Shown: in pieces, positions 27,086 to 35,611 of the stretch
Layout: every line of letters begins with the position of its first letter
How positions within the stretch are numbered: position 1 is the stretch's first letter
NCBI GenBank assembly: GCA_021807595.1
Contig: JAKBCS010000035.1
Span: 1-41,076 of the forward strand
DNA: 41,076 nt
From: Planctomycetota bacterium
GTDB lineage: Bacteria > Planctomycetota > Planctomycetia > Gemmatales > Gemmataceae
Direction: 5' to 3'
The notes under the pieces: model-generated
Seen by the model: only the letters and a program-made list of their open reading frames with translations
Databases searched by the model: none
Told to the model about the DNA's origin: nothing
Translations under genes and position numbers: made by a program

Positions 27086-27877
27086 TCACGAGTCGTTGCC
27101 GTTGTAGGGGGCGTTGTTCGTGGTGGGAAAGCCCAGCTTGTTGAGTTGTATGTATCCCGCCGCGTCCGTCGGCCAGCTGGCGTCCCAAGGGGTGTAGGTT
27201 CGCTCCATCGTTTGGACGTGGCCGTCGAGGAACGCCATGTTGGCGACCGTGGTGTGCCGGAAGTGCGTCATCGCCTGATACAATCCCCAGCTAGAATAAG
27301 TGGACAACGGCACCGGGCCGACGATGGCGTCGGACTCTTGCATGGTGCAAAGCGAGCCGGGCACGCACGTCAGCAGCGCGGAATCGCAGAACAGGTACGC
27401 CGTGCTAGTCGCCTGGATTTGTACGATACGTCGATTGCCCACCGCTCGATTGTAGCCGTAGCCGCCGGTTCCAGAGGAATACTGAAAGAAACCCGGCGGC
27501 GGATTGAGGCTGGGACAGGTCGTCACTTTACTATTGTTCTCATAGTACGGGGTGAGTAGACCGTGCATCGGATCGAGGGTGGTTGTCCAGGTTGTGGGAT
27601 CGGTGGCCGCCAATCCGAACCACCATTTTGTGGCATAGTTGGGACCGCCGAGATAGAGGTAATCGGGCGGCAAGACTTGCAGCGCGGATTCGTAATTGTG
27701 AACGGCCAACGTCAGCTGCTTGAGATTGTTGGCGCACTGGGATCGGGCGGCGGCCTCGCGCACCTTCTGCACGGCGGGCAACAATAGCCCAATCAGCACT
27801 GCGATGATGGCAAGAACCACCAACAACTCGATCAAAGTGAACGCGGGCGAGCGAGGACGGGAACGAAGGGAACGCAT
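27086..27877 (-). CDS. DUF1559 prepilin-like protein under a cobalamin riboswitch
   Basis: The ATG at 27877 (AAGGA at 27886-27890, 8-base spacing) gives 263 residues. After a basic leader ([12 protein letters not shown]) comes the type IV prepilin signal [20 protein letters not shown], with the Glu at +5, so a prepilin peptidase should cut before Phe. The N-terminal helix continues as [20 protein letters not shown], the hallmark of planctomycete DUF1559 proteins. The C-terminal motif [18 protein letters not shown] matches the RHxGxxNxxFxDGxV end of the family. Four Cys cluster in a central loop ([23 protein letters not shown]). DUF1559 proteins are exported pseudopilin-like proteins of unknown job. 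The only gene between the riboswitch and the next minus-strand gene is this one. Confidence 0.93.
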   Translation of the reverse strand: MRSLRSRPRSPAFTLIELLVVLAIIAVLIGLLLPAVQKVREAAARSQCANNLKQLTLAVHNYESALQVLPPDYLYLGGPNYATKWWFGLAATDPTTWTTTLDPMHGLLTPYYENNSKVTTCPSLNPPPGFFQYSSGTGGYGYNRAVGNRRIVQIQATSTAYLFCDSALLTCVPGSLCTMQESDAIVGPVPLSTYSSWGLYQAMTHFRHTTVANMAFLDGHVQTMERTYTPWDASWPTDAAGYIQLNKLGFPTTNNAPYNGNDS

Positions 27878-27885
27878 GGAAACAG

Positions 27886-28011
27886 TCCTTCCTGCCGGCA
27901 CGGGCAAAGGAGACTGCTTCGGCTAGGCACGGGGCAAGGGATCGGCGCAATCGCGGAGTAGCCTGCCCGGATGCTTGGAACCGAAGCATCGGAACAACAA
28001 ACTCGGCAGGC
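27886..28011 (-). promoter_or_regulatory. probable expression platform of the cobalamin riboswitch
   Basis: The minus-strand sequence CCTGCCG (28010-28004), at the 3' edge of the aptamer, can pair with CGGCAGG (27897-27891) directly before the AAGGA ribosome site. Alternatively, GCCTGCC (28011-28005) can pair with GGCAGGC (27967-27961). A 7-bp hairpin (GATGCTT/AAGCATC, 27970-27990) lies between. Two mutually exclusive partners for one aptamer strand suggest a translation on/off switch. There is no U-tract for an intrinsic terminator. The pairing is inferred, not folded by program. Confidence 0.45.
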
Positions 28012-28219
28012 AGGTCTTCTGGCTTTCGGCTGCGCGGATCGAACGCTCAAGTCTGATCCTCGCGGTTCCGAACGGCCTTCCCACGCCGATGCGTAGTGGC
28101 AACCCTCAAGGTTTCGAGGGGTTCGGAGATCGTGCCGATTACAGCGGCGGCCCCGCAACGGATTCGCACCGTTTTCCCTATTATCTCCCAATCCCCTAGC
28201 GGGTTAAGGAGAACCTGTC
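28005..28219 (-). promoter_or_regulatory. cobalamin riboswitch (B12 aptamer)
   Basis: The minus strand shows the conserved parts in order. There is a P1 strand CAGGT (28217-28213), the core GGGAAAACGGTGCGAATCC (28178-28160), GCnG then GCCGCTGTAAT (28148-28138), two variable stems, and the B12 box AGCCAGAAGACCTGCC (28024-28009). ACCTG (28015-28011) closes P1. The B12 box differs from the usual form at one position. The aptamer starts 32 bases after the lnt stop and ends 128 bases before the DUF1559 start codon. By family knowledge, adenosyl- or other cobalamin binding usually turns the downstream gene off. Confidence 0.93.
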
Positions 28220-28250
28220 GAACGAAAAGAGAATGTATGACCTAGCGTCG

Positions 28251-30032
28251 TCATCGACCAGTCCGCAATTGCTCCCGGCTTCGACGGACGAATGCCCGAA
28301 CGACACAAAAACCGACTGCGAGCCAACACGACCACGGCAGCCAATCGCCCCAGCGCGCGTAGAGGCTTTGGCGATCGTCGAGGGGGATCTCGGCCAACAG
28401 AACGCCGGCGACTTTCGTGTATTCGTGCCATTCTGCGACGGGCAGGGCGGGACTGTCTCTATCGATCTTCCAGAGGTGAAATTGGGGGAAGACGCCCGGA
28501 TCGGAGCGCGGTTGTTCTCGCGGCTGCAACACCCGCCCGTTGCCATCAATGACGGCGGAGATGCCCATGTTGACACTGCGTGCCACGGAGCGACGGCATT
28601 CGACGGCTCGGAAGCGGCAAACGGCCAAATGTTGGTCGTGTTCGCTCGTGCCGTCGAACCAGCCGTCGTTGGAAATGTTGAGCAAGAAATCGACCGAGTC
28701 CACCCCGCCTCCACCGTAGGAATGGGCCACCTCGGCATCGGTGTCTTCGTAGCAAATAAGAACGCCAAACGTGGATTGTCTCTTGGACGCATCGACCAAC
28801 GGAAATCGAGTGTGCGACAGCCCCGGCCAGACGCTGTAATCGAAATCGTAGGGAGCGAGCTTATTCATAAACGGCAGCGATTCGCGGAAGGGAACGTATT
28901 CGCCGAAGGGAACTCGATGGATCTTGTCGTAGCGTCCGGCGAGCCGGCCTTGGGCGTCCAGGGCGATGGCGGTGTTATACCGATGGCTTCTGCCGTCCTC
29001 CGAAAGATCCAACGCATTGGTGCCAATCAACAGGTTCGTGCGCCACCGAGCGGCCATGTCCTTGGCCATCGCTTGGCACGGAGCGATGGGCTTCCCCGCT
29101 TCCTCGCGCCATTCGTAGGGCCAACTCGTCTCCGGCCAGACGATCAGATCGGGGCGAGCCAGCGCGGCCAAATCGGCGAGATCGCGGAAATGTTCGCCAA
29201 CGTGTAGGGCGGCCTCGTCGGACACGGCACTGTCGTTGCGCAGGCGTTGATCGAGATTGCCTTGCAGAAGCGCGATGCGAGGTCCGGGTTTTTGTCCACC
29301 CTCTCCCAGACGCCAATACCCGTAGCTTATCGTTCCGGCCAGCGCGGCCAACACGACGAAGGCCGCAATCCAAAGCGAGCCGTTCCCGTCGGCTGCCGGG
29401 CGAGAACCCATCCGTAGCAGCCGGCGCAGGCCGTTCGACGTTAAGAGAATCTCAACCGCCAGGCCATGGACGGCGGCGATGAGGAAGGTCACGCCATAGG
29501 CTCCCGTCACATCGGCGATCTGAATAATCGGCAAATCATCGTGCAGCGCGTGTGCCAACAGATACCACGAAAAGCCACCGGCGAGCGTCGAGCGCAGATA
29601 CTCCAACGCCGTCCACGCCAATGGAACCGTCAGAGCCAACGGCAAGCGCGCACTGCGATCCAGCCAGCGAATCAGGCACATGACGAGAGGGAAGTAGAGA
29701 GAGCAATAGAACGCCAAACCGATCCAGGTGAAGTACATGCGCGGATCGGCGACGCGCAACCACTGCAGCGCCGCCAGATAGAAAGCGAGTCCGCCGAGCC
29801 AGACGTTGAGGTAAAGCCAAATGGGCAGAACCGTGCCGCGCACCAGGATCAGCATGGGAATCAACGCGATCCATGCGAGCCGACCGCACGAGACGGGAAA
29901 GTAGCAAAGCCAGAGGAGTATACCGGTTAAAAACGGCAGCAGAAGTATCCAATGCCGACTCGTTTCTTCGGTTCGAGGGCAGGCTCGGGGAGAACCGAGC
30001 GAGCGCGGCAACGTCGTTTCCATGGCGTGCAT
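28251..30032 (-). CDS. lnt: apolipoprotein N-acyltransferase
   Basis: Lnt adds the third acyl chain to the N-terminal Cys of lipoproteins at the inner membrane. The 593 residues have six to seven N-terminal membrane helices (to about 240), a nitrilase-fold catalytic domain (about 250-540) and one C-terminal helix (LPWSCWLAVGFCVVRAFV). The catalytic triad is complete: Glu301 in LIVWPETSWPYEW, Lys370 in RYDKIHRVPFGEYVPF and Cys428 in GVLICYEDTDAE. The protein is longer than the E. coli enzyme by about 80 residues, mainly through N-terminal and mid-loop extensions. The ATG at 30032 has GAGG 6-7 bases upstream and lies 12 bases after the moeA stop, so moeA-lnt is probably an operon. Confidence 0.96.
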   Translation of the reverse strand: MHAMETTLPRSLGSPRACPRTEETSRHWILLLPFLTGILLWLCYFPVSCGRLAWIALIPMLILVRGTVLPIWLYLNVWLGGLAFYLAALQWLRVADPRMYFTWIGLAFYCSLYFPLVMCLIRWLDRSARLPLALTVPLAWTALEYLRSTLAGGFSWYLLAHALHDDLPIIQIADVTGAYGVTFLIAAVHGLAVEILLTSNGLRRLLRMGSRPAADGNGSLWIAAFVVLAALAGTISYGYWRLGEGGQKPGPRIALLQGNLDQRLRNDSAVSDEAALHVGEHFRDLADLAALARPDLIVWPETSWPYEWREEAGKPIAPCQAMAKDMAARWRTNLLIGTNALDLSEDGRSHRYNTAIALDAQGRLAGRYDKIHRVPFGEYVPFRESLPFMNKLAPYDFDYSVWPGLSHTRFPLVDASKRQSTFGVLICYEDTDAEVAHSYGGGGVDSVDFLLNISNDGWFDGTSEHDQHLAVCRFRAVECRRSVARSVNMGISAVIDGNGRVLQPREQPRSDPGVFPQFHLWKIDRDSPALPVAEWHEYTKVAGVLLAEIPLDDRQSLYARWGDWLPWSCWLAVGFCVVRAFVRRSREQLRTGR

Positions 30033-30044
30033 GCGTTCCTCTCC

Positions 30045-31298
30045 TCAATCCAAACTCAACACTTCAAACGTCCGTCCGGCCCGATGGCGTAGATCGCCTG
30101 CGGGAACCAACATCAAGGCGTTGGCATCCGTCAGAGCGCGCAAATCCGCCGAGCCGATCCAAGGCACCGGGCGCACGTTCCATCCCGTTGAACTCGATTC
30201 CAGTCGCGCGGGATGATACGTCGGTCGATCGGTGCGATACGCGAAATCGGCGCTCAGAATCGCGGAGACGAAATGCGGCCCAGCATCGACGCAGCCGCGC
30301 AACCGTTGCAGGACGGGACGCACGAACAACTCGAAGCAAACCAGCACGCTCACGGGATTTCCAGGCAGACCGAAAACGAGCGTCGGCGCGCCGCCTCCCA
30401 GCCGAATCGCCGTCCCGAAGAAGATCGGCTTGCCCGGCTTCATCTCAACCTTGTGAAAGTGGGCGGCCACGCCGGCCTCGCGCAACACTCCCGGCACGAG
30501 ATCGAGCTTGCCCGCCGACACGCCGCCCGACAGCAGCAACACATGCGACTTAAGCCCATCGCAGACCAGAGGCTTCAGGCGCGCGGCCTCATCCCGACCG
30601 ATGCCGAGATAGCGAGGTTGTCCCCCCGCCCCACTTACCAGCGCGACCAGCATCGCGCCGTTGCTATTGCGAATCTGTCCTCCCTCCGGTCGTTCGCTCG
30701 GTTCGACCAATTCGTCTCCGGTAGATAAAATGGCGACCCGCGGCGACGGATGGATCGGCACCGTAGTTTTCCCAACCGTGGCCAGAATGCCGAACTCCTT
30801 GGATCCTAGAATAGTTCCCGCTCTCAGAATCGCGTCGCCGCTCCGCATCTCCGCGCCCTGAGGCAGAATGTTCTGTCCCAGTTTCGGTGGGCGATCCGCG
30901 ATTCGCACCCAACTCTCGCCATCGAGAGTCGTTTGCTCGACGACGACGACGGCATCGCAACCGACCGGGATCGGCGCGCCGGTCATAATGCGACTGGCCT
31001 GACCCTTTTCGAGCGGTTTCTTGGGAGTTTGGCCGGCGGTGATCTCTTCGATGATTTGCAGCCTGCCCTTGCCCGTCGGCAGATCGGCGCAGCGCACCGC
31101 GTAACCGTCCATCATCGACTTGTGATACGGAGGCATGTCGAGATCGCTGAGTACATCCGCTCCCAGAACGTGGCCGAGTATGGCCGACGCGAGCGCGGTC
31201 GGTTCGGGGCATAGCGGTCGAACATGCTGCTGCACAATGGCTTGAGCGCCGGCAACGGTGAGAAGCGGCGAACTTTTCGCGGATACGATTTCGGTCAC
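30045..31298 (-). CDS. moeA: molybdopterin molybdenumtransferase MoeA
   Basis: MoeA inserts molybdate into adenylylated molybdopterin to make active molybdenum cofactor. The GTG at 31298, with GAGG 5 bases upstream, gives 417 residues; the open frame reaches 31355. Visible are the N-terminal DMPPYHKSMMDGYAVRCADL, the domain II segment SRIMTGAPIPVGCDAVVVVE, the MoCF core ILSTGDELVEPSE, LLLSGGVSAGKLDLVP and FGLPGNPVSVLVCFELFVRP, and a C-terminal beta domain. All active-site loops are present. No other Mo-cofactor gene is in the window. The gene leads the moeA-lnt unit. Confidence 0.95.
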   Translation of the reverse strand: MTEIVSAKSSPLLTVAGAQAIVQQHVRPLCPEPTALASAILGHVLGADVLSDLDMPPYHKSMMDGYAVRCADLPTGKGRLQIIEEITAGQTPKKPLEKGQASRIMTGAPIPVGCDAVVVVEQTTLDGESWVRIADRPPKLGQNILPQGAEMRSGDAILRAGTILGSKEFGILATVGKTTVPIHPSPRVAILSTGDELVEPSERPEGGQIRNSNGAMLVALVSGAGGQPRYLGIGRDEAARLKPLVCDGLKSHVLLLSGGVSAGKLDLVPGVLREAGVAAHFHKVEMKPGKPIFFGTAIRLGGGAPTLVFGLPGNPVSVLVCFELFVRPVLQRLRGCVDAGPHFVSAILSADFAYRTDRPTYHPARLESSSTGWNVRPVPWIGSADLRALTDANALMLVPAGDLRHRAGRTFEVLSLD

Positions 31299-31428
31299 GG
31301 CCACCTCGACTCGAATGCTTTCGGGAGCCTCCGAGTAGCGATTGTACCAGCCCACGCCGGAGCGAGACTAGATCGACCCGGCAAACCGGCAGCGAAACCT
31401 GTCGGGTTTCCATCTCGCACCCGGCAGC

Positions 31429-33063
31429 TTACCCTGCTGGTTCGCCGGGGAGGTCCCGGCACGTTTGAGCCACGGCGAGACGAGCGGGTACGGCCGCGCG
31501 GATGCGACGATCGCAGACTTCGCGCTCAAAACAGAAGGCAACGCGACCGACGCGGAAACAGAGGGGCACGGCGTCGCCGACGTAGGCGGACGCGACGTGC
31601 GAATGCGAGATTCCGGCCATCGGTTCGCAGCTGTCGAGCGGAATTGCCAAAGTAATCTCTTGTCGAGTGATGCGCGCATACCACGGTTGCGAGGAGAGCG
31701 CGCAGTTCTGGGGCACGCAATAGGACAAGAACGCGCGATAATCCTCGAAACAGTCGGTCCACGGCGCGCCGGGCAAGATGGGTTCGGACGGATGGAGTTC
31801 GGATTCCAAGTCCGGCGCGCTGCCCGTGCCGGGTTCGAGAAGAACGCGGCACGATCGATCTTCGGCTACCCGAACGGCGGCATGGGCCAAGGGGTGCATG
31901 GGCATTCCCTCGGAGAACAGGCGCGCCGCCAAGGCGTGGGGCGTGCTGGCAATGGCGTTGGTGACAAAGTAGACGCCGCGCTGTCCGGCTTGAGGATCGA
32001 CAACGTAGATGCGCCAATTTGTCTGAATGGGAGAAGGCAATAAGCGACGCAGTGGGCCGAGACAGCGCGGCCCAAAATGGCCGTGCCGATAAGTGAGATG
32101 CGTGAACAGAGCGTATCGGCCGGCGCGACCGATGCGCTGCAACTCCAACCCTGACGGTACGAACGGCTCCAGGCGATCGGCTTCAACGAGATAATTGACG
32201 TAAATCACATCGGTTATATCGCTTGAAAAGGCAATCGGAGGGAACCATTCGCCGTAGGCGCGGAGGAGCCGACTGTTGCCCACGCCCTCAAGAAAACGAC
32301 CGGCCACGCCGGACCAGGGATGCCTCCACGGAGCGAGCCGTCCGTGTTTCTCGTCCGGACGGGCGCGGCGCAACACCTGCTCGGACACGGCTGCCAGCCA
32401 GACCACCAACAGGGTCAGGCCGATGCCGTTGCTGGCACCCACCATTGCGGGATTCGGTTGCAGATCTTCGGGCAACAACAGGCCGAGGCTTCCGACCGAC
32501 AAGATCGACCACGTTAGCAGCGACAATCCGGTGAGATTGCGAGTCCACGTTCCGGCGGAGGCAAAGCACCAAGACCACGACAGCGCCATGCACAGGTACA
32601 ACGATCCGCCCCAAACGACGACAGCGCGATACACCTGCTTCTCGAATAGCAGATAGGGAAGGAGGTCGCCGCTCCGGTCGGCCTGCGCGGCGAGATCGAG
32701 GCCGCGCGTCACCCACAAAGCTTGCCCGGTCAGATCGGGCACGTTGGCCAAGAGGGTAAAGAAAAGGACCGTGGCGGCGGGGACTCGTGGAATCCAGCCG
32801 GTGCGAAGGGACGCCGCTGCCATGAACAAATCGGCAAACGCGCTCGCTTGCCAGGGCAGCCACCCTAACCGCCAGAGCCACGGATGTCCGGCCAAATAAG
32901 CGACGCGCTCACTATCGCTGAGAGCGCTGCCTCCGGGCACGCCCGGCAACAGACATAACACGGTGCCAACCAAAGCAAACGCATGGACGACCAGATTGAT
33001 GAGAAGCACCTGCTCAAGAAACCGCGCCGCTAAACGCGGTTCGTTCGTCACCGATTCTCGCAT
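31429..33063 (-). CDS. membrane protein fused to a DUF2071/YqjF-like domain
   Basis: The protein has 544 residues; the ATG at 33063 has GGGGGAG 6-7 bases upstream. Residues 1-240 hold about six hydrophobic segments (LLINLVVHAFALVGTVLCLL, ATVLFFTLLANVP, VVVWGGSLYLCMALSW, LLTWSILSVGSLGLLL, GLTLLVVWLAAVSE). Residues about 280-530 are soluble and resemble the DUF2071/acetoacetate-decarboxylase-like fold: IYVNYLVEADRLEPFVPSGL (the family 'x-LxPxLPxGLEL' start), FTHLTYRHGHFGP, then NWRIYVVDPQAGQRGVYF. No Schiff-base Lys equivalent is clear. The role is unknown. The fusion to a multi-helix membrane domain is the unusual part. The family call is tentative. Confidence 0.75.
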   Translation of the reverse strand: MRESVTNEPRLAARFLEQVLLINLVVHAFALVGTVLCLLPGVPGGSALSDSERVAYLAGHPWLWRLGWLPWQASAFADLFMAAASLRTGWIPRVPAATVLFFTLLANVPDLTGQALWVTRGLDLAAQADRSGDLLPYLLFEKQVYRAVVVWGGSLYLCMALSWSWCFASAGTWTRNLTGLSLLTWSILSVGSLGLLLPEDLQPNPAMVGASNGIGLTLLVVWLAAVSEQVLRRARPDEKHGRLAPWRHPWSGVAGRFLEGVGNSRLLRAYGEWFPPIAFSSDITDVIYVNYLVEADRLEPFVPSGLELQRIGRAGRYALFTHLTYRHGHFGPRCLGPLRRLLPSPIQTNWRIYVVDPQAGQRGVYFVTNAIASTPHALAARLFSEGMPMHPLAHAAVRVAEDRSCRVLLEPGTGSAPDLESELHPSEPILPGAPWTDCFEDYRAFLSYCVPQNCALSSQPWYARITRQEITLAIPLDSCEPMAGISHSHVASAYVGDAVPLCFRVGRVAFCFEREVCDRRIRAAVPARLAVAQTCRDLPGEPAG

Positions 33064-33278
33064 GCGATGCTCCCCCCGCTTGCCGCAAATCCGACCGTCA
33101 TGGTAGCGATTTTGTCCGGATCGCGCCTAGAAGAATCCACAGCGGCGTGGTTTCGATCGTACCGATTGCACTGTCTCGGACAACGGGACGCGCGTCGTTT
33201 CATCGAGTTTCAGAGAATGAAAGGCCCAGACGATGGACGATGACCTACCGAAAGCTATTGGCAGCAAGGATGCACACC

Positions 33279-33599
33279 ATGTCGATTTTCTATTTGATGC
33301 CGCCGCGTCCTTTTCTCGGCGATCGCTTCGCCGATTTCTTACAGACGCTGTTTCCCGGGCTGGATTGGGACAGCTCATCGCGCGCTAATTTGGTCGATCT
33401 CCTCGGCAATGCCGCCGTCGCGCGCGAAGGAGTATTCGTCGTCTATCGCGACGATCTGCCGCGCGATGAAGCGGCGGCGCGGGCGCTGCGCGATGGATTC
33501 GGAGCCGAGCCGGGCGACGAGGTGATCGAGATTCGTCCGAGCGGTCGGGCGGGAGAAGTCGTCACCCGCCGTTGGCAAGTCGATGCTCCCGACGCTTAG
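33279..33599 (+). CDS. hypothetical protein, 106 aa
   Basis: AAGGA (33266-33270) stands 8 bases before the ATG at 33279, so the longer frame from 33147 is not the likely start. The product begins MSIFYLMPPRPFLGDRFADF, then LQTLFPGLDW, and has two beta-rich segments (AREGVFVVYRDDLP, DEVIEIRPSGRAGE). It is a small soluble acidic protein with no signal peptide, and I do not recognise the family. It converges on rsmE with only 1 base between the two stop codons. Confidence 0.72.
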   Translation: MSIFYLMPPRPFLGDRFADFLQTLFPGLDWDSSSRANLVDLLGNAAVAREGVFVVYRDDLPRDEAAARALRDGFGAEPGDEVIEIRPSGRAGEVVTRRWQVDAPDA

Positions 33600-33600
33600 A

Positions 33601-34323
33601 CTACCGTTTGTCCCCTGCTTCACCGAATCGAACTGCCAGCGCCAGCGCCGCCGTCTCCACGCGCAGAATGCGTGGCCCTAGATCGAGCGCGCGCCAACCG
33701 GATGCCACGGCAAGCGCGACTTCGTCGTCCGTAAATCCGCCCTCTGGTCCGACCGCGAACGCGAGGTCGCGCACTACGGCGTCGCCGCCCGGTTCCGCGA
33801 ACGATTCTCGATCTCGGTTCGGATGTCCCAACACACGGCGCGGCGGCAAATGGGCGGAACGGCAGAACTCTGGCCAATCGGTGAGGGGTCGAACCTCCAA
33901 GAGAACATTCCGACCGCATTGCTTACTCGCTTCCACGACGTAGCGTTGCAGTTTGTCGAGTTTGGTCTCGCGCGGATGGACCACGCTGCGCGCCGTTCGC
34001 AACGGAGTGAACGACGAAACGCCCAGTTCGGTGAGCTTTTCCAAGAGGAACTGCGCGCGGTCGCCGCGAGGCAACGGTGCCGCCGCTTCCAAACGAAACG
34101 GCAGCTCGTGCTGGGGAGACTCGACGCCTATCACTTCCAACTCGATTCGTCGGCGACCGGCGCTCTCGATGCGCGCGGGGTAGTGGCACCCATCGCCGTT
34201 GAATAGGCAAACCTCATCGCCGGCGCGGAGGCGACAAACCGCGGCGAGATGATGGGCCTCGGCGTCTTCGAGAAGCACTCGACCCAATCGCAACTCGCAA
34301 TTGACGTAGAATCGCTCGGCCAT
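33601..34323 (-). CDS. rsmE: 16S rRNA m3U1498 methyltransferase RsmE
   Basis: RsmE methylates N3 of U1498 in 16S rRNA with SAM. The 240 residues have an N-terminal PUA-like domain (MAERFYVNCELRLGRV, AHHLAAVCRLRAGDEV) and a C-terminal SPOUT fold. Its trefoil-knot motifs are visible as EKLTELGVSSFTPLRTARSV, EASKQCGRNVLLEV, FAVGPEGGFTDDEVALA and LGPRILRVETAALAL. All knot motifs are intact and the length is normal. The gene is divergent from the Pro-rich protein gene at 34496, and the 172-base gap should hold both promoters. Confidence 0.95.
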   Translation of the reverse strand: MAERFYVNCELRLGRVLLEDAEAHHLAAVCRLRAGDEVCLFNGDGCHYPARIESAGRRRIELEVIGVESPQHELPFRLEAAAPLPRGDRAQFLLEKLTELGVSSFTPLRTARSVVHPRETKLDKLQRYVVEASKQCGRNVLLEVRPLTDWPEFCRSAHLPPRRVLGHPNRDRESFAEPGGDAVVRDLAFAVGPEGGFTDDEVALAVASGWRALDLGPRILRVETAALALAVRFGEAGDKR

Positions 34324-34495
34324 CCTTGCTAATGTCCCTCCCGCTTAAGGGGTAAAACTCGATCGAAAAGCCGCAGGGCGAGCGTCTGGATCTCGACGAG
34401 ACGTTCGGACCCTGAAAGTGATTCTATTTTCGATTTCGGTTTTGGGGTTCGAGTTTTCGGCAAGGGTGGTTCTCTGGAGGGGAAAGGGACACGCC

Positions 34496-35512
34496 ATGAT
34501 GACTTCCGTTTCGCCACACGCGCCGGTCAGATTGAATCCGACTCGGCAGCAACTCGATGAACTCGACTCGCTGCTCCAGCGCATGCTGGAGCTTCCGGTC
34601 AATACGCTCGATGAAGAAGAGGAAATGGAAGCCGAGGCAGCGCGGATGGAGCCGCCTTTGCCTCCCATGCCTCCACCTGCTTCGCCGCCGCCTCCCGTTC
34701 TGCCGGTGCGCGAACCGAGGTCCGCTCCTCACGTTTCGTACACGGTGGTCGAGACGGCCAGTCCTCGCCCGATTCCCGCAGCATCGGGCTTCGAGCCGCG
34801 ACCGTCGATGCTCTCGCCTCGCCTTGTGCCCGTGACGACGCCCAGCGAAGCCGTTGAGGACGATGCCGAACCGTTTGCGCCTCCGACTCCACCGCCGTTG
34901 GCCGAATCGCCGCTGCCAACGCCGATGATCGCTCCGCAGATGCCGTTCGACTCGGAATCGCCGGAACACGAGGCGGAACTGTGGGTTCCGTTGCGTTCCA
35001 CCTGGCAGCCCTCGGCCCACACTTGGCAGCCCCTGGCCGAAAGCTGGCTTCAGGCCAACGAGGGAGACGTTTCACCCATCCATGGCACCCACCCCCTGCC
35101 GATGCCGGGGCCTGGCTTGGAACCGATGCCTGTCGGCGAGACGATGTTCTCAAGCCCCGTCCCGCAGCCTCCGTCGCCTCCTGCTCCACCGTCGCTCGAT
35201 GAGAGACCCGCCTCGACGCTCGCGGATCAAATTGCAGACAAAGAGGAGATTGAAAAGAGCGTATCGAGAGAGTCGGCCGTGGAACCTCCTTTGCTTCTGA
35301 CTTCGGAGGATGCTCCCCGTTCCGCTCCGCTCGCCCTCTTGCCGTTGGTTTGGTTCAATCGAGGTTTCGATGCTTGTATGTCCCCGCTGGGAGCTCCCGG
35401 ACGTTGGGCGTGCGGCCCGCGCGGACGGCAACTGCTCGGTCTCGCCGGTTTGGCATCGCTGGCCGCCGCCGCCATCCTCGCTTTGGGCGCGGGAATGGGT
35501 TGGTGTTGGTGA
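34496..35512 (+). CDS. Pro-rich protein with C-terminal membrane helix
   Basis: The ATG at 34496 gives 338 residues. A short helical start (LNPTRQQLDELDSLLQRMLE) is followed by about 240 residues rich in Pro, Ser and Glu (for example PPLPPMPPPASPPPP), and then a C-terminal hydrophobic helix (LLGLAGLASLAAAAILALGA) ending GMGWCW. The layout of a short structured head, a long disordered linker and a single tail anchor suggests a spacer or docking protein on the inside of the membrane, like the HTH protein at 24925. I recognise no family. It is separated by 99 bases from the five-gene run that follows. Confidence 0.75.
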   Translation: MMTSVSPHAPVRLNPTRQQLDELDSLLQRMLELPVNTLDEEEEMEAEAARMEPPLPPMPPPASPPPPVLPVREPRSAPHVSYTVVETASPRPIPAASGFEPRPSMLSPRLVPVTTPSEAVEDDAEPFAPPTPPPLAESPLPTPMIAPQMPFDSESPEHEAELWVPLRSTWQPSAHTWQPLAESWLQANEGDVSPIHGTHPLPMPGPGLEPMPVGETMFSSPVPQPPSPPAPPSLDERPASTLADQIADKEEIEKSVSRESAVEPPLLLTSEDAPRSAPLALLPLVWFNRGFDACMSPLGAPGRWACGPRGRQLLGLAGLASLAAAAILALGAGMGWCW

Positions 35513-35611
35513 GCGACCCTGGTAGAATAGCTGTCGTCCTTCGGCGTCTCCCTAGCCGCGTCGCGCCCCGGAGACGCCGATGGATGCGAGTCCGATACCT
35601 TGGGAGCAATC

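Noticed and set aside
28138-28178. tRNA-like segment (GCGAATCC)
   Set aside because: The GAATCC belongs to the conserved cobalamin aptamer core; there is no acceptor stem or CCA end.
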